Under the pieces are notes generated by a model. It ran no database searches. It worked only from the letters and a program-made list of their open reading frames with translations, and was not told the DNA's origin. From Leifsonia shinshuensis (lineage in GTDB: Bacteria; Actinomycetota; Actinomycetes; Actinomycetales; Microbacteriaceae): a stretch of 64,000 nt of DNA. This document shows, piece by piece, positions 43,404 through 58,633 of the stretch (the stretch's first letter is position 1; every line of letters begins with the position of its first letter). Position numbers and translations under genes: made by a program. The stretch covers positions 558,001-622,000 of the forward strand of contig NZ_JAHHZQ010000001.1 in NCBI RefSeq assembly GCF_022606355.1, read 5' to 3'.

Positions 43404-44861
43404 TCAGACGAGGATGCCCCGGTCGGTGGGACGGACCGGCGACGGCAACTGCGTCTCCCCTTCAAGATACCGGTCGACGGCGGCTGCCGCTGCCCGGCCC
43501 TCTGCGATGGCCCAGACGATGAGCGACTGACCGCGGCCCGCGTCGCCGGCGACGAACACGCCGGCCTCGCTGGTCTGGTAGTCGCCGTCGCGTGCCACGT
43601 TGCCCCGGTCGTCGAACGGGAGGCCGAGCTGACCGCTCAGACCGTCCTGCTCCGGGCCGGTGAATCCCAGGGCGAGGAGGACGAGGTCCGCGGGGATCTC
43701 GCGCTCCGTCCCGGCCTTCGGCACGCGGCGGCCGTCGAGGTACTCGGTCTCCGCGACACGGAGCGCCCTGACCTCGCCGAACTCGTTCGCGAGGAACTCG
43801 ACGGTCGACGCGAGGTACTCGCGTGCTCCGCCCTCCTCGTGCGCGCTCTGCACCTCGAACAGCGTCGGGGTCATCGGCCACGGCTGGTGCGCGGGGCGCT
43901 CCGCCGGCGGCTGCTTGCCGATCGCCAGGTTGGTCACGCTCGCCGCACCCTGGCGGTGGGCGGTGCCGATGCAGTCCGCACCGGTGTCGCCGCCGCCGAG
44001 GACGATGACGTGCTTGCCGTCCGCCGTGATCTGATCGGCGATCTGGTCGCCGGCGCCCGCCTTGTTCTGCTGGACGAGGTATTCCATCGCGAAGTGCACG
44101 CCGGCCAGGTCGCGGCCCGGGATCGGGAGGTCGCGCGGCACCATCGCGCCGGTCGCGACGACGACCGCGTCGTAGCGGGCCCGCAGGTCGTCCCAGGCGA
44201 TGTCGACGCCGATGTTCACGCCGGCGCGGAACCGGGTGCCCTCGGCCATCATCTGGTTCAGACGCGCCTCGAGGTGCTTCTTCTCCATCTTGAAATCAGG
44301 GATGCCGTAGCGCAGCAGGCCGCCGATGCGGTCGTCGCGCTCGTACACGGCGACCGTGTGGCCCGCACGGGTCAGCTGCTGCGCGGCCGCGAGACCGGCG
44401 GGGCCGGAGCCGACGACGGCGACGGTCTTGCCGGTGAGGCGCTCCGGCGGGTGCGGCTGCACCCAGCCGTTCTGCCAGGCCTGGTCGATGATCGACACCT
44501 CGACCTGCTTGATCGTCACGGCGGGCTGGTTGATGCCGAGCACGCACGACGACTCGCACGGGGCCGGGCAGAGGCGGCCGGTGAACTCCGGGAAGTTGTT
44601 GGTCGCGTGCAGGCGCTCGATGGCCTGACGGCCCTCCCCGCGCCACATCAGGTCGTTCCACTCCGGGATCAGGTTGCCGAGCGGACAGCCCTGGTGGCAG
44701 AACGGCACGCCGCAGTCCATGCAGCGGCCGGCCTGCCTGCGCAGCTGCGCGGGGTCGCCCGCCTCGTAGACCTCTTTCCAGTCCATGAGCCGGACCGAGA
44801 CGGGACGGCGCTTCGGCAGCTCCCGCTCGGTCGTCTTCAGAAAGCCTTTGGGGTCAGCCAC
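43404..44861 (-). CDS. gltD: Glutamate synthase small subunit
   Basis: This 485-residue NADPH-dependent FAD/iron-sulfur subunit delivers electrons to GltB for glutamate formation from glutamine and 2-oxoglutarate. Visible: N-terminal Fe-S clusters CMDCGVPFCHQGCPLGN and CPAPCESSC, an FAD-binding VAVVGSGPAGLAAAQQL, an NADP-binding VIVLGGGDTGADC and C-terminal VFVAGDAGRGQSLIVWAI. The GTG start has GGAGG six bases upstream. It is 42 bases after gltB. Confidence 0.96.
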   Translation of the reverse strand: MADPKGFLKTTERELPKRRPVSVRLMDWKEVYEAGDPAQLRRQAGRCMDCGVPFCHQGCPLGNLIPEWNDLMWRGEGRQAIERLHATNNFPEFTGRLCPAPCESSCVLGINQPAVTIKQVEVSIIDQAWQNGWVQPHPPERLTGKTVAVVGSGPAGLAAAQQLTRAGHTVAVYERDDRIGGLLRYGIPDFKMEKKHLEARLNQMMAEGTRFRAGVNIGVDIAWDDLRARYDAVVVATGAMVPRDLPIPGRDLAGVHFAMEYLVQQNKAGAGDQIADQITADGKHVIVLGGGDTGADCIGTAHRQGAASVTNLAIGKQPPAERPAHQPWPMTPTLFEVQSAHEEGGAREYLASTVEFLANEFGEVRALRVAETEYLDGRRVPKAGTEREIPADLVLLALGFTGPEQDGLSGQLGLPFDDRGNVARDGDYQTSEAGVFVAGDAGRGQSLIVWAIAEGRAAAAAVDRYLEGETQLPSPVRPTDRGILV

Positions 44862-44903
44862 CGGTCACCTCCAGTCGTACGAAATCCTCAGGATCAGGCA
44901 GCA

Positions 44904-49499
<4,596 letters not shown>

Positions 49500-49708
49500 G
49501 TGTCGACCGTCCTCACAGTGTCGTGGATGTGGGGATTGGAGTGCGGGGACGCCTTCGGCCCGTTGCTGGGAGGGTTCCGCCGCTGTTGCGCCGGGCTTGT
49601 GTGCGGCCCGGGTCGTCCGTGCGGTCAGATGATGGTTACGGGATCGCCTCGACGGGTGTGTGCCTTGACGAGTAGCGATAGTGCCGGGTTGTCATGAGCC
49701 GACGGAGA

Positions 49709-50722
49709 TCATCCGTTCGACGGGCTTGTGGCCTTGGCTCCTGCGGACCCGGTGGGCTCCCCGTCGCCATCGACGAAGTCCTCGTCGTCCGAGTCCGTGT
49801 CTTCCGAGTCTACCTCAGCATCCGGGCGAACCCATTCACGGCCCGGGTGGTAGACACCCGGCTCGAGCCCGGGGTGACGTCGGGACTGCACGATGAAGAT
49901 CACGATGCCGAGCACGACGGCGGCGAACGCCGCCCACACGTTGCTCGGAATACCGAGGAAGGTGAACTCGCTCGGGTCGATCCGGATCGACTCGAGGTAG
50001 GAGCGCCCGACGCCGTACCAGATGAGGTAGACGGCCAGCGTCTTGCCCCACTGCAGGCGGAATCTGCGCTCGAGGAGGATGATCACGAAGACGCCGATGA
50101 CGTTCCAGATGATCTCGTACAGGAACAGCGGCTGGAACAGCGTGCCGTCCGGCAGTCCGACCGGGATGGCCTTGTTGCCGGCGTCGATCTGCAGGCCCCA
50201 CGGCAGGTTGGTCGGGAGGCCGAAGAGCTCCTGGTTGAAGTAGTTGCCGATCCGGCCGATGGCCTGAGCGAGCAGCAGCGCGGGAGCGAGCGCGTCGGCG
50301 ACGCTCCAGAACCGCAGGCCGCTGATGCGGCAGGCGATCCAGATGCCGACCGCGCCGCCGATCAGGGAGCCGAAGATGGCGTTGCCGCCCTCCCAGATCG
50401 CCCAGACACTGCCCGGTTGGAACGGGTTCCACGTGTTGTGGCCCGCCGCGAAGTAGTCGGAGGGGTGCGTGAGCACATGGTAGATGCGGGCGCCGACGAT
50501 TCCGAGCACGACGGCCCACAGCAGGATGTCGAGGATGACACCGGGCTCCGCGCCGCGCTTCGTGAGTCGCCTGGACGTCCAGGCGGCGGCGATGATGATG
50601 CCGACGAGGATGACGAGGGCGTACACCTGGATGCGGTACGGCCAGAACGGCAGCGGAATCTCTTGCCACTCGGGCCCCGGGCTCGGGATGCTGGCGACCC
50701 AGCTGCTCATCGTCGCGACCAC
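49709..50722 (-). CDS. lgt: Prolipoprotein diacylglyceryl transferase
   Basis: This 337-residue membrane enzyme adds diacylglycerol to the lipobox Cys of prolipoproteins. The signature AQAIGRIGNYFNQELFG is present, with a first helix YRIQVYALVILVGIIIAAAW and VVLGIVGARIYHVLTHP. The C-terminal 50 residues are an acidic tail (DSEDTDSDDEDFVDGD), as in several actinobacterial Lgt proteins. The GTG at 50722 is the longest start; ATG 50710 is an alternative. It follows trpA after 111 bases. Confidence 0.95.
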   Translation of the reverse strand: MVATMSSWVASIPSPGPEWQEIPLPFWPYRIQVYALVILVGIIIAAAWTSRRLTKRGAEPGVILDILLWAVVLGIVGARIYHVLTHPSDYFAAGHNTWNPFQPGSVWAIWEGGNAIFGSLIGGAVGIWIACRISGLRFWSVADALAPALLLAQAIGRIGNYFNQELFGLPTNLPWGLQIDAGNKAIPVGLPDGTLFQPLFLYEIIWNVIGVFVIILLERRFRLQWGKTLAVYLIWYGVGRSYLESIRIDPSEFTFLGIPSNVWAAFAAVVLGIVIFIVQSRRHPGLEPGVYHPGREWVRPDAEVDSEDTDSDDEDFVDGDGEPTGSAGAKATSPSNG

Positions 50723-50833
50723 GCGAAGACTACCTTTCGTGTCTTAGGGAGTCCGGCGCCGAATGACGCACGGCCTCCAGTCTAAATGCAGCGCTGCGAT
50801 GTCACCGACCCGCGGGGGCCGGAGACTTCGACG

Positions 50834-51631
50834 TCAGGCCGATGCGCCCTGCCGTGCGGTGCCCTGGGCGAGCTCCGCCGCCACGCGGCCGGCCGCTGCC
50901 ACGCCACCGTCGGCGAGGGCCTTGACGAGCGCCGAGCCGACGATCGCGCCGTCCGCGTACTCGAGCACCTCGGCCACCTGGGCGGCGCTGGAGATCCCGA
51001 GGCCCACGCAGGTGCTCGTCGCACCGGCGTCGCGCAGGCGGGCGACGAGCGTGCGCGCCGCGGAGTCGACGTCGCTGCGCGCCCCGGTGATGCCCATCGT
51101 GGAGACGGCGTAGACGAATCCACGGCTGCTCTCGACGGTGGTGCGCAGGCGCGCGTCGGTGGAGGAGGGAGCGGCGAGGAACACCCGGTCGAGGCCGGTG
51201 CGGTCGGAGGCCGCCAGCCACGAAGCGCCCTCGTCGGGGATGAGGTCCGGCGTGATGAGCCCTGCCCCTCCCGCGGCGACGAGGTCGTCGGCGAAGCGGT
51301 CGACGCCGTACTGCAGCACCGGGTTCCAGTAGGTCATGACGAGCACGGGGACGGCGACGCGCTGCGTGATCTCGCGCACGGCGGTGAAGCCGTCGCGCAG
51401 CCGGAAGCCGTTCGACAGCGCCTGCTGGGTCGCGGCCTGGATGACGGTGCCGTCCATGACCGGGTCCGAGTACGGCAGGCCGAGCTCGATGACGTCGACA
51501 CCGTTCTCGGCCAGGGCCACGGCGGCATCGATGCTGGTCTGCAGGTCGGGGAAACCCGCCGGCAGGTAGCCGATGAGAGCGCCGCCCGCCTCGGTGTTGC
51601 GGCGCGCGATGGTGTCTGCCACGCGGCTCAC
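50834..51631 (-). CDS. trpA: Tryptophan synthase alpha subunit
   Basis: This 265-residue TIM barrel cleaves indole-3-glycerol phosphate to indole, which passes through a tunnel to TrpB. Catalytic Glu is in [17 protein letters not shown] together with the Asp of [16 protein letters not shown] and [16 protein letters not shown] are also typical. The GTG start overlaps the trpB stop (GTGA at 51628-51631). Confidence 0.96.
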   Translation of the reverse strand: MSRVADTIARRNTEAGGALIGYLPAGFPDLQTSIDAAVALAENGVDVIELGLPYSDPVMDGTVIQAATQQALSNGFRLRDGFTAVREITQRVAVPVLVMTYWNPVLQYGVDRFADDLVAAGGAGLITPDLIPDEGASWLAASDRTGLDRVFLAAPSSTDARLRTTVESSRGFVYAVSTMGITGARSDVDSAARTLVARLRDAGATSTCVGLGISSAAQVAEVLEYADGAIVGSALVKALADGGVAAAGRVAAELAQGTARQGASA

Positions 51632-52839
51632 GACTGCACGGCTCCTTCGTCGATCAGGCCGAAGTAGCGTCCGGCGGTCTCCATGTCTTTGTCGCCGCGA
51701 CCGCTGAGGTTCACGAGCACGATGCCGTCAGGGCCGACCTGCTTGCCGAGCTCGAGTGCGCCGGCGAGGGCGTGCGCCGACTCGATGGCCGGGATGATGC
51801 CCTCGGTGCGGCTGAGCAGCTTCAGCGCCTCCATGGCGTCCGCGTCGGACACCGGGCGGTACTCGGCGCGGCCGATGGTCGCCAGCCACGCGTGCTCCGG
51901 GCCGACGCCCGGGTAGTCGAGGCCCGCCGAGATCGAGTGCGACTCGATCGTCTGGCCGTCCTCGTCCTGCAGCAGCATGCTGCGGGCGCCGTGCAGGACA
52001 CCCGGGCGCCCCTTGGTGATGGTCGCCGCGTGACGCGGGGTGTCCGCACCCTCTCCCCCGGCCTCGAAGCCGACGAGACGCACGTCTTCGTCGTCGAGGA
52101 ACGCGTGGAAGATGCCCATGGCGTTGGAGCCGCCGCCGACGCACGCCGCGACCGCGTCGGGCAGGCGTCCGGTCAGAGCGAGGACCTGCTCTCTGGCCTC
52201 TTCGCCGATGATCTTCTGGAGGTCGCGCACCATCTCGGGGAACGGATGCGGACCGGCGACCGTGCCGAAAATGTAGTTGGTGTTCTCGACGTTGGTGACC
52301 CAGTCGCGCATCGCGTCGTTGATGGCGTCCTTCAGCGTGCGCGAGCCGGTCTTGACCGCGATGACCTCCGCGCCGAGCAGCCGCATGCGGGCGACGTTCA
52401 GCGCCTGGCGCTCGGTGTCGACCTCGCCCATGTAGATGGTGCACTCGAGCCCGAACAGCGCAGCGGCGGTCGCCGTGGCGACACCGTGCTGGCCGGCCCC
52501 GGTCTCCGCGATCACCCGGGTCTTGCCGATCCGCTTGGTGAGGATGGCCTGGCCCAGCACGTTGTTGATCTTGTGCGAGCCGGTGTGGTTGAGGTCTTCT
52601 CGCTTGAGGATGATGCGCGCGCCGCCGGCGTGGCGCGCGAACCGCGGCACCTCGGTGATGATGCTCGGGCGGCCGGTGTAGCTGCGGTGCAGCTCGTCGA
52701 GCTCCGCGCGGAACGCCGGGTCGGCCTTGGCCTCCTCCCACGCGGTCGTCAGCTCGTCGAGGGCGGCGACGAGCGACTCGGGCACGAAGCGCCCGCCGAA
52801 CTCGCCGAAGTAGGGTCCGTGTTCAGAACGAAGGGACAT
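51628..52839 (-). CDS. trpB: Tryptophan synthase beta subunit
   Basis: This 403-residue PLP enzyme joins indole and serine. PLP Lys is in [13 protein letters not shown]; the phosphate loop is [22 protein letters not shown] starts the chain; the tail has LSGRGDKDM. The trpC stop shares bases with the ATG (TGATG at 52837-52841), so trpC-trpB-trpA are translationally coupled. Confidence 0.97.
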   Translation of the reverse strand: MSLRSEHGPYFGEFGGRFVPESLVAALDELTTAWEEAKADPAFRAELDELHRSYTGRPSIITEVPRFARHAGGARIILKREDLNHTGSHKINNVLGQAILTKRIGKTRVIAETGAGQHGVATATAAALFGLECTIYMGEVDTERQALNVARMRLLGAEVIAVKTGSRTLKDAINDAMRDWVTNVENTNYIFGTVAGPHPFPEMVRDLQKIIGEEAREQVLALTGRLPDAVAACVGGGSNAMGIFHAFLDDEDVRLVGFEAGGEGADTPRHAATITKGRPGVLHGARSMLLQDEDGQTIESHSISAGLDYPGVGPEHAWLATIGRAEYRPVSDADAMEALKLLSRTEGIIPAIESAHALAGALELGKQVGPDGIVLVNLSGRGDKDMETAGRYFGLIDEGAVQS

Positions 52840-53609
52840 CAGGCTCCCAGGAACTCGCCGAGCGTGGCGACGGGATCGCTCGTGACGAGCGCCTCGCCGA
52901 CGAGCACGACATCCGCGCCCGCCGCCCGGTAGTGCGCGACGTCGGCGGCCGACTTCACGGCCGACTCCGCCACGCGGATGACGCCGGAGGGGTACCGGTC
53001 GGCCAAGCGGCCGAACAGGTCCCGATCCAGCTCGAACGTCGAGAGGTTGCGCGCGTTCACGCCCACCAGCGTCGCGCCGGTGTCGAACGCGCGGCTCAGC
53101 TCCTCCTCGGTGTGCGCCTCGACCAGGGCGGTCATGCCCAGGTCGGAGATCAGCCCGTGGAGCTCGACCAGGCGGGGCTGATCGAGCGCGGCGACGATCA
53201 GCAGCACCAGGTCGGCGCCCGCTGCACGGGCCTCGAACACCTGGTACGGATCGGCGACGAACTCCTTGCGCAGGACGGGAAGGGAGACGGCGGCGCGGAC
53301 GGCCTCGAGATCGGCGAGCGATCCCTTGAACCGGCGTTCCTCGGTGAGGACGCTGATCGCGCTCGCACCGCCCGTCTCGTACAGCGCGGCGAGGGCGGCG
53401 GGATCCGGGATCTCGGCGAGGTCGCCGCGCGACGGGCTGGCCCGCTTGACCTCCGCGATGACCTTCACCCGATCGGCGGGCGCGAGAGCGGCCAGCGCGT
53501 CGATGGCGGGCTCACGGGCGGCAGCGGCCGCCTCGACCACGGCGAGCGGGCGCTCGGCGCGTCGCCGCTCCGCATCCTCCAGCGCGCCGGCGACGAGGTC
53601 GGCGAGCAC
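52839..53609 (-). CDS. trpC: Indole-3-glycerol phosphate synthase
   Basis: This 256-residue TIM-barrel enzyme closes the indole ring. [15 protein letters not shown] holds the catalytic Lys and the phosphate-binding residues; [22 protein letters not shown] and [11 protein letters not shown] follow; the end has [12 protein letters not shown] and LVGEALV. Single-function, with no PRAI domain fused. The start is a GTG three bases after the small membrane protein gene. trpD is not in this window. Confidence 0.95.
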   Translation of the reverse strand: MLADLVAGALEDAERRRAERPLAVVEAAAAAREPAIDALAALAPADRVKVIAEVKRASPSRGDLAEIPDPAALAALYETGGASAISVLTEERRFKGSLADLEAVRAAVSLPVLRKEFVADPYQVFEARAAGADLVLLIVAALDQPRLVELHGLISDLGMTALVEAHTEEELSRAFDTGATLVGVNARNLSTFELDRDLFGRLADRYPSGVIRVAESAVKSAADVAHYRAAGADVVLVGEALVTSDPVATLGEFLGA

Positions 53610-53612
53610 GGG

Positions 53613-53843
53613 TTAGTGACCCTTCGGCTGGTACTTGGAGCCGCCCACTCCGTAGCCTGCGCGCTTCATGATCCAGCCGACGATGAGTCCGATCACGGCG
53701 AGAGCCGCAGACGCCCACACCACGATCGGAGCGTCGAAGAAGAACGCGACGGCTCCGATGGTGAAGGCGATCAGCATGATGATCACGGCCGTCCACGCCG
53801 CCGGCGAATGACCGTGGCCTGGATCGACTGACTCGGTGCTCAT
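53613..53843 (-). CDS. Small two-helix membrane protein (DUF6704-like)
   Basis: This 76-residue protein starts with GHGHSPAAWTAVIIMLIAF, then has two hydrophobic helices (AVIIMLIAFTIGAVAFFF and VVWASAALAVIGLIVGWIM) and ends GYGVGGSKYQPKGH. A protein of this type, probably DUF6704, sits next to trpC in many actinobacteria. Function unknown. It is part of the his-trp operon; the ATG has GGAGTCC upstream. Confidence 0.8.
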   Translation of the reverse strand: MSTESVDPGHGHSPAAWTAVIIMLIAFTIGAVAFFFDAPIVVWASAALAVIGLIVGWIMKRAGYGVGGSKYQPKGH

Positions 53844-53931
53844 GGGACTCCTGCACGTCGGGTGCGCCGCTCCTCGCCTGTCACGGCAAGGGGAAGCGCA
53901 CGATGGGTGGATCGGGAAACAGTCTAGTGGC

Positions 53932-54660
53932 TCAGCGCGTGGGATCGTCGCCGCGGCTCAGCTCGTCCCAGCTGTCGATCGCGGTGTCGCGGTCGAGCGC
54001 CGCGGGAGCGTCGGGCGTGTCGCCTTCCGCCGCTGCGGGGGCCTCCCCGTGGTCGCTGCCGTCGGCGGCGGCTGCCGCCTCGTCCCGGTCCTCGCCCCCG
54101 AGTTCGGCGACGGCCTCCTCCGCCGAACGACCGTCCTCGCCGGCGAACCGGGTCTGGTACCGCCGCGACGGGCCGGGCCACGCGCGCACGAAGACGACGG
54201 CCGCGACACCCGCGAGCGCGACCAGCACGCCGCCGATCACCGCCAGCCACGGCCAGAACTCGGTCGTCGTGCTCTCCACGAGCTTGCGCAGCGAGTTCTC
54301 CCCCGCCACGCCCGTCGCGGACGTGATCGCTCCGCCGGCCGCCCTCAGAGGGTCGCCCAGTACCGAGACGGCCGAGTACACGATCGAGACGCCGAGCAGC
54401 ACGCCCAGGATCGACAGCACGACGCGGAACGCCGGACCCGCGATCGCGAGGGCCGCCGTCAGCGCCAGCCCGGCGAGCGAGAGGGCCGTGAGCGCGGGAG
54501 CCGCGGCCGAGCCGGCGACGGTGACCGTGCCGGCGTGGTCGGCGACGTCGGTGACGCCGATGACGAACCAGGTCTGGGTCGCCGAGAGCAGCCCGAGGCC
54601 GCTCCCCACCACCAGCGCGAGGAGCGTCAGGTACTTGACGCGGCGGTTCTCAGTCCGCAC
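53932..54660 (-). CDS. Tryptophan-operon-associated membrane protein (TIGR02234-like)
   Basis: This 242-residue protein has four hydrophobic helices: YLTLLALVVGSGLGLLSATQTW, ALTALSLAGLALTAALAIAG, VVLSILGVLLGVSIVYSAV and WPWLAVIGGVLVALAGVAAVVF (positions about 10-30, 55-75, 80-100, 130-155). An acidic, Ala-rich cytosolic tail follows. This is the Trp-operon membrane protein of actinobacteria, of unknown role. Its start overlaps the trpE end by 11 bases. Confidence 0.85.
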   Translation of the reverse strand: MRTENRRVKYLTLLALVVGSGLGLLSATQTWFVIGVTDVADHAGTVTVAGSAAAPALTALSLAGLALTAALAIAGPAFRVVLSILGVLLGVSIVYSAVSVLGDPLRAAGGAITSATGVAGENSLRKLVESTTTEFWPWLAVIGGVLVALAGVAAVVFVRAWPGPSRRYQTRFAGEDGRSAEEAVAELGGEDRDEAAAAADGSDHGEAPAAAEGDTPDAPAALDRDTAIDSWDELSRGDDPTR

Positions 54661-56191
54661 CGCGCACCCGTCTCATGCCGTTGGCGACCGCGACCGCCCT
54701 CAGGGGCGCCGCCGCCTTGTTCTGCGACTCCTGGAACTCCAGGACCGGAACGGAGTCGGCGACCAGGCCGCCTCCGGCCTGCACCCGGGCGATACCGCCC
54801 ATGATCGTCGCCGTGCGGATCGCGATGGCGAGGTCGGCGTCTCCCGCGAAGTCGAAGTAGCCGATGACTCCCCCGTACACCCCGCGCTGCGCCGGCTCGA
54901 GCTCGTCGATGATCCGCAGGGCCATCGGCTTGGGGGCGCCGGAGAGCGTGCCTGCCGGGAAAGTCGCCCGGAACACGTCGATCGCCCCGGACTCCGGGAG
55001 CAGGTCGCCCTCGACCGAGGAGACGATGTGCATGATGTGGCTGAAGCGCTCGACACGCATGAACTCCGTCACCTCGACGCTGCCCGCCGCGCACACCTTG
55101 AGCAGATCGTTGCGGGCGAGGTCGACGAGCATCAGGTGCTCCGCCCGTTCCTTGTCGTCGGCGAGCAGCGAGGCCTCCAGGTCGAGGTCCTCCTCCGGCG
55201 TCGCACCGCGCGGACGCGAGCCCGCGATGGGATGCGTGAAGGCGCGGCCCTCCTGCACCTTGACCAGCGCCTCCGGCGAGGAGCCGACGATCTGATACGG
55301 CTCGCCGTCGGGGCGCTCCAGCGACAGCAGATACATGTACGGGCTCGGGTTGAGCGAGCGCAGCACCCGGTAGACGTCGAGGGCCGGGGCGGTGCACTCG
55401 AGCTCGAAGCGCTGGGAGATCACCACCTGGAAGATGTCACCGTCGACGATCCGCTCCTTGGCGGTCTCGACCGACGCGAGGAAGTCCTCTTCGCGCGTCC
55501 GAGACACGGGGTTGCCGACGGCCGCGAGGTCGACGTCGGCCAGCCAGGCCTCCGACGGCCTGGCGAGCTCGGTCTGCATGCGGTCGAGGCGCTGCTGCGC
55601 GTCGCTCCACAGCTCGTCGACGTCGCGCTCGCCGTCGGCCAGCGCGTTGGCGATGAGCTTGACCGTTCCGGAGCGGTGGTCGATCACGACCAGGTCGGCG
55701 ACGAAGGCCATCGCCTGTCCGGGGATGTCGTAGTCGGCGGGCGGTCGCTGCGGCAGCCGCTCGAGCTGGCGCACCGCCTCCCAGCCGATGAACCCGACCA
55801 GACCACCGGTCAGCGGAGGCAGTCCGGGGATCCGCGGCGTGCTCCACCGCTCGTGCAGCGCCGCCAGCGCGTCGAGGGGGCGACCGGAGGCGTCAGCGCC
55901 CAGCGCGCGCTGCGCCGAGAGCCCGTAGTCGAGCCAGCGGACCTCGTCGCCGTCCTGCGTCAGCATGCCGAACGACGCCGCTCCCACGAACGAGAACCGA
56001 GACCAGATGCCGCCCTGCTCCGCCGACTCCAGCAGGAAGGTGCCGGGGCGCCCGGCCGCCAGCTTGCGGTAGATGCCGACCGGTGTCTCCCCGTCGGCGA
56101 ACAGCTCGCGGACCACCGGCACGACGCGGTGCTCCGCGGCCAGCGCCGCGAACTCCGCGCGTCCGGTCGTCCCGCCTGCCGTGGCGATCAC
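54650..56191 (-). CDS. trpE: Anthranilate synthase component I
   Basis: This 513-residue enzyme makes anthranilate from chorismate using ammonia from TrpG. The feedback site [18 protein letters not shown] matches the tryptophan-binding LLES motif. [27 protein letters not shown] is seen in part ([15 protein letters not shown]), with LARNDLLKV and [13 protein letters not shown] at the active site. No TrpG amidotransferase is fused or encoded in this window. The GTG start overlaps the hisI stop (GTGA at 56188-56191). Confidence 0.96.
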   Translation of the reverse strand: MIATAGGTTGRAEFAALAAEHRVVPVVRELFADGETPVGIYRKLAAGRPGTFLLESAEQGGIWSRFSFVGAASFGMLTQDGDEVRWLDYGLSAQRALGADASGRPLDALAALHERWSTPRIPGLPPLTGGLVGFIGWEAVRQLERLPQRPPADYDIPGQAMAFVADLVVIDHRSGTVKLIANALADGERDVDELWSDAQQRLDRMQTELARPSEAWLADVDLAAVGNPVSRTREEDFLASVETAKERIVDGDIFQVVISQRFELECTAPALDVYRVLRSLNPSPYMYLLSLERPDGEPYQIVGSSPEALVKVQEGRAFTHPIAGSRPRGATPEEDLDLEASLLADDKERAEHLMLVDLARNDLLKVCAAGSVEVTEFMRVERFSHIMHIVSSVEGDLLPESGAIDVFRATFPAGTLSGAPKPMALRIIDELEPAQRGVYGGVIGYFDFAGDADLAIAIRTATIMGGIARVQAGGGLVADSVPVLEFQESQNKAAAPLRAVAVANGMRRVRGAD

Positions 56192-56580
56192 AGGTCCGAT
56201 CCCATCTCGGCGGCGAGCCGCGCGCTGTCGGCGTCGGCGACCACCGGCTCGAGGACGTCGGCGTCGAAGCAGGTGCGCGTGCCGGTGTGGCAGGCCGCGC
56301 CGACCTGCTCGACGGTCACGAGCAGCGTGTCGCCGTCGCAGTCGAGTGCCGCACCCTTGACGTACTGCACGTGGCCGGAGGTGTCGCCCTTGCGCCAGTA
56401 CTCCTGGCGCGAGCGCGACCAGAAGGTGACCCGCCCCTCGCCGAGAGTGCGGCGCACGGCCTCGGCATCCATCCAGCCCATCATGAGCACCTCGCGGGAG
56501 TCCCACTGCTGGATGACGGCGGGGACCAGCCCCGCCTCGTTGAACCGGATCCGGCCGATCACGTCGTCGGTCGCGGTCAT
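56188..56580 (-). CDS. hisI: Phosphoribosyl-AMP cyclohydrolase
   Basis: This 130-residue zinc enzyme opens the adenine ring in step three of histidine synthesis. Conserved: [40 protein letters not shown] and [12 protein letters not shown] with the metal-binding Asp/Cys. It is single-function; the hisE activity is on a separate gene. The ATG overlaps the hisF stop (ATGA at 56577-56580). Confidence 0.96.
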   Translation of the reverse strand: MTATDDVIGRIRFNEAGLVPAVIQQWDSREVLMMGWMDAEAVRRTLGEGRVTFWSRSRQEYWRKGDTSGHVQYVKGAALDCDGDTLLVTVEQVGAACHTGTRTCFDADVLEPVVADADSARLAAEMGSDL

Positions 56581-57341
56581 GAGCGCACCTCCAGGCCTGC
56601 TCGTCGCAGCTCGTCCTTCACGTCTCCGATGGTCATCTCGCCCGAGTGGAACACGCTCGCCGCCAGCACCGCGTCGGCGCCCGCGTCGATCGCCGGCACG
56701 AAGTGGGCGAGAGCGCCCGCCCCGCCCGAGGCGATGACGGGAACCCTGCTGATCGCGCGGATCTCGCGGATGAGCTCGAGATCGAACCCTTCCTTCGTCC
56801 CGTCGGCGTCGATGGAGTTGACCAGCAGCTCCCCCGCGCCGAGCTCGATCGCGCGCTCGGCCCACTCCAGGGCGTCGATGTCCGTCTCCGTGCGGCCGCC
56901 GTGGGTCGTCACGACGAAACCAGAGGCGGTGGCCGCCGACCGCTTGACGTCGAGCGACAGCACCAGGACCTGGGCGCCGAAGCGCTCGGCGATCTCTCCC
57001 ACCAGCTCGGGCCGCGCGATGGCCGCGGAGTTCACGCCCACCTTGTCGGCACCGCTGCCCAGCAGCTTCGCGACGTCCTCCGTGCTCCGTACTCCTCCGC
57101 CGACCGTCAGCGGGATGAAAACCTGCTCGGCGGTGGCCCGCACCACGTCGTAGGTGGTCGACCGGTCGTCGACAGTCGCCGTCACATCGAGGAAGGTGAG
57201 TTCGTCGGCGCCCTGCTCGAAGTACCGGCGGGCGAGCTCGACGGGATCACCCTGGTCGCGGAGGTTCTGGAAGTTGACCCCCTTGACGACGCGTCCGGCG
57301 GCCACGTCGAGACACGGGATGACCCGGACCGCGACGCTCAT
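56577..57341 (-). CDS. hisF: Imidazole glycerol phosphate synthase subunit HisF
   Basis: This 254-residue TIM barrel makes IGP and AICAR using ammonia from HisH. Catalytic Asp is in [15 protein letters not shown] and the second Asp in LVLSLDVKR. Phosphate-binding loops include [21 protein letters not shown] (in part) and [11 protein letters not shown]. The TGATG overlap with the hisG stop couples translation. HisH and HisA are not in the window. Confidence 0.96.
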   Translation of the reverse strand: MSVAVRVIPCLDVAAGRVVKGVNFQNLRDQGDPVELARRYFEQGADELTFLDVTATVDDRSTTYDVVRATAEQVFIPLTVGGGVRSTEDVAKLLGSGADKVGVNSAAIARPELVGEIAERFGAQVLVLSLDVKRSAATASGFVVTTHGGRTETDIDALEWAERAIELGAGELLVNSIDADGTKEGFDLELIREIRAISRVPVIASGGAGALAHFVPAIDAGADAVLAASVFHSGEMTIGDVKDELRRAGLEVRS

Positions 57342-58180
57342 CAGATCCGCGCCGCGTGGATCGAGGTGACCAGGATCGCCCGCGCGCCGAGTTCGTAGAG
57401 GTCGTCCATCACCTGGTTGGTGCTGTCGCTCTTGATCATGACCCGCACGGCGACCCAGTCGGGTTCGCCGAGGGGCGACACGGTGGGAGACTCGACGCCC
57501 GGGGTCAGCGCGACGGCCTGGTCGAGCAGCCCGACCGGCAGGTTGTAGTCGACCAGGACATACTGCCGGGCGAGCATGACGCCCTGCAGGCGTCGCAGGA
57601 GCGTGTCCACCCCGGCGGCCGGCGCGGGCGACGACACGAGCACGGCCTCCGACTCGAGGATCACCGGGCCGAAGATCTCCAGGCCCTGCTTGCGCAGGGT
57701 CGAGCCGGTCTCCACCACATCGGCCACGGCGTCCGCGACGCCGAGACGAACGGCGGACTCCACGGCTCCGTCGAGCTTGATCAGCGACGCGTCCACTCCG
57801 CTGTCGGCGAGGAACTGGCCGACGAGGCCGGGGTAGCTGGTCGCGACGCGCTTGCCGTCGAGGTCGGCGAGGTCGGTGTACGACCCGGCCGGCCCGGCGA
57901 AGCGGAACGTCGATGCGGCGAAGTCGAGAGCGGCGATCTCGGCGGCAGGCGAGCCGGAGTCGATCAGCAGGTCGCGGCCGGTGATGCCGACGTCGAGGGC
58001 GCCGGAGCCGACATAGGTCGCGATGTCGCGCGGACGGAGATAGAAGAACTCCACGCCGTTGCGCGGATCGGCGACGATGAGCTCCTTGGGGTCGCGACGG
58101 CCGTGGTAGCCGGCCTCGTGGAGCATCTGCGCCGCGGTCTCGGAGAGGGAGCCCTTGTTGGGGACGGCGATCTTCAGCAT
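57341..58180 (-). CDS. hisG: ATP phosphoribosyltransferase (long form)
   Basis: This 279-residue enzyme catalyses the first, histidine-inhibited step of histidine synthesis. [23 protein letters not shown] starts the chain (quoted in part), [14 protein letters not shown] and [18 protein letters not shown] hold the PRPP site, and the last 75 residues form the ACT-like HisG_C regulatory domain. ATG 58180 is the family start; the frame is open to 58216. It follows hisE by 60 bases. Confidence 0.95.
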   Translation of the reverse strand: MLKIAVPNKGSLSETAAQMLHEAGYHGRRDPKELIVADPRNGVEFFYLRPRDIATYVGSGALDVGITGRDLLIDSGSPAAEIAALDFAASTFRFAGPAGSYTDLADLDGKRVATSYPGLVGQFLADSGVDASLIKLDGAVESAVRLGVADAVADVVETGSTLRKQGLEIFGPVILESEAVLVSSPAPAAGVDTLLRRLQGVMLARQYVLVDYNLPVGLLDQAVALTPGVESPTVSPLGEPDWVAVRVMIKSDSTNQVMDDLYELGARAILVTSIHAARI

Positions 58181-58240
58181 GTGTTGTGGCTTTCGTGACG
58201 TGACGGACGGAGGCACGGATCTACAGACCGGGAGCGGTCG

Positions 58241-58504
58241 TCACAGATGTCGGTACACGTCGGCCGGAGTGAGGCCTTTGGCGATCAGCAGCACCTGCAG
58301 GTGGTACAGCAGCTGCGAGATCTCTTCGGCGGTGGCTTCGTCGGATTCATACTCCGCGGCCATCCAGACCTCTGCGGCCTCCTCCACGATCTTCTTTCCG
58401 ATGGCGTGCACGCCCGCGTCCAGCTCGCGAACCGTCCCGGAGCCTTCCGGGCGGGTCTCGGCCTTCTCGCTGAGCTCGGCGAAGAGGTCGTCGAAGGTTT
58501 TCAC
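58241..58504 (-). CDS. hisE: Phosphoribosyl-ATP pyrophosphatase
   Basis: This 87-residue enzyme removes pyrophosphate from phosphoribosyl-ATP, step two of histidine synthesis. The MazG-like helices [18 protein letters not shown] and [19 protein letters not shown] carry the metal-binding Glu residues. It is the first gene of a long his-trp operon. The GTG start has TACGCT six bases upstream, so no leader or attenuator is available at this promoter. Confidence 0.95.
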   Translation of the reverse strand: MKTFDDLFAELSEKAETRPEGSGTVRELDAGVHAIGKKIVEEAAEVWMAAEYESDEATAEEISQLLYHLQVLLIAKGLTPADVYRHL

Positions 58505-58510
58505 CGTTAC

Positions 58511-58516
58511 AGCGTA
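58511..58516 (-). promoter_or_regulatory. -10 element of his-trp operon (leaderless geometry)
   Basis: TACGCT on the minus strand ends six bases before the hisE GTG at 58504. Confidence 0.55.
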
Positions 58517-58633
58517 CTAGTCGCGGAGCGCGGCCCGCGTCCGCGTGACCGGAGGTCGGCCGGCCGAACGCAGGTCATGTGCTAATGTCGGCAGGTCTCA
58601 TCTGACATATTCCATTCGACAAGGAGGTCCGCG

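Noticed and set aside
49500-49708. Riboswitch or leader upstream of gltB
   Set aside because: I saw no recognisable conserved riboswitch core or paired ANTAR-type hairpins in these 209 bases.
58585-58608. Inverted repeat ATGTC-N14-GACAT upstream of the MFS gene, possible operator
   Set aside because: Arms of five bases with a long spacer are expected by chance, and no adjacent regulator gene supports it.
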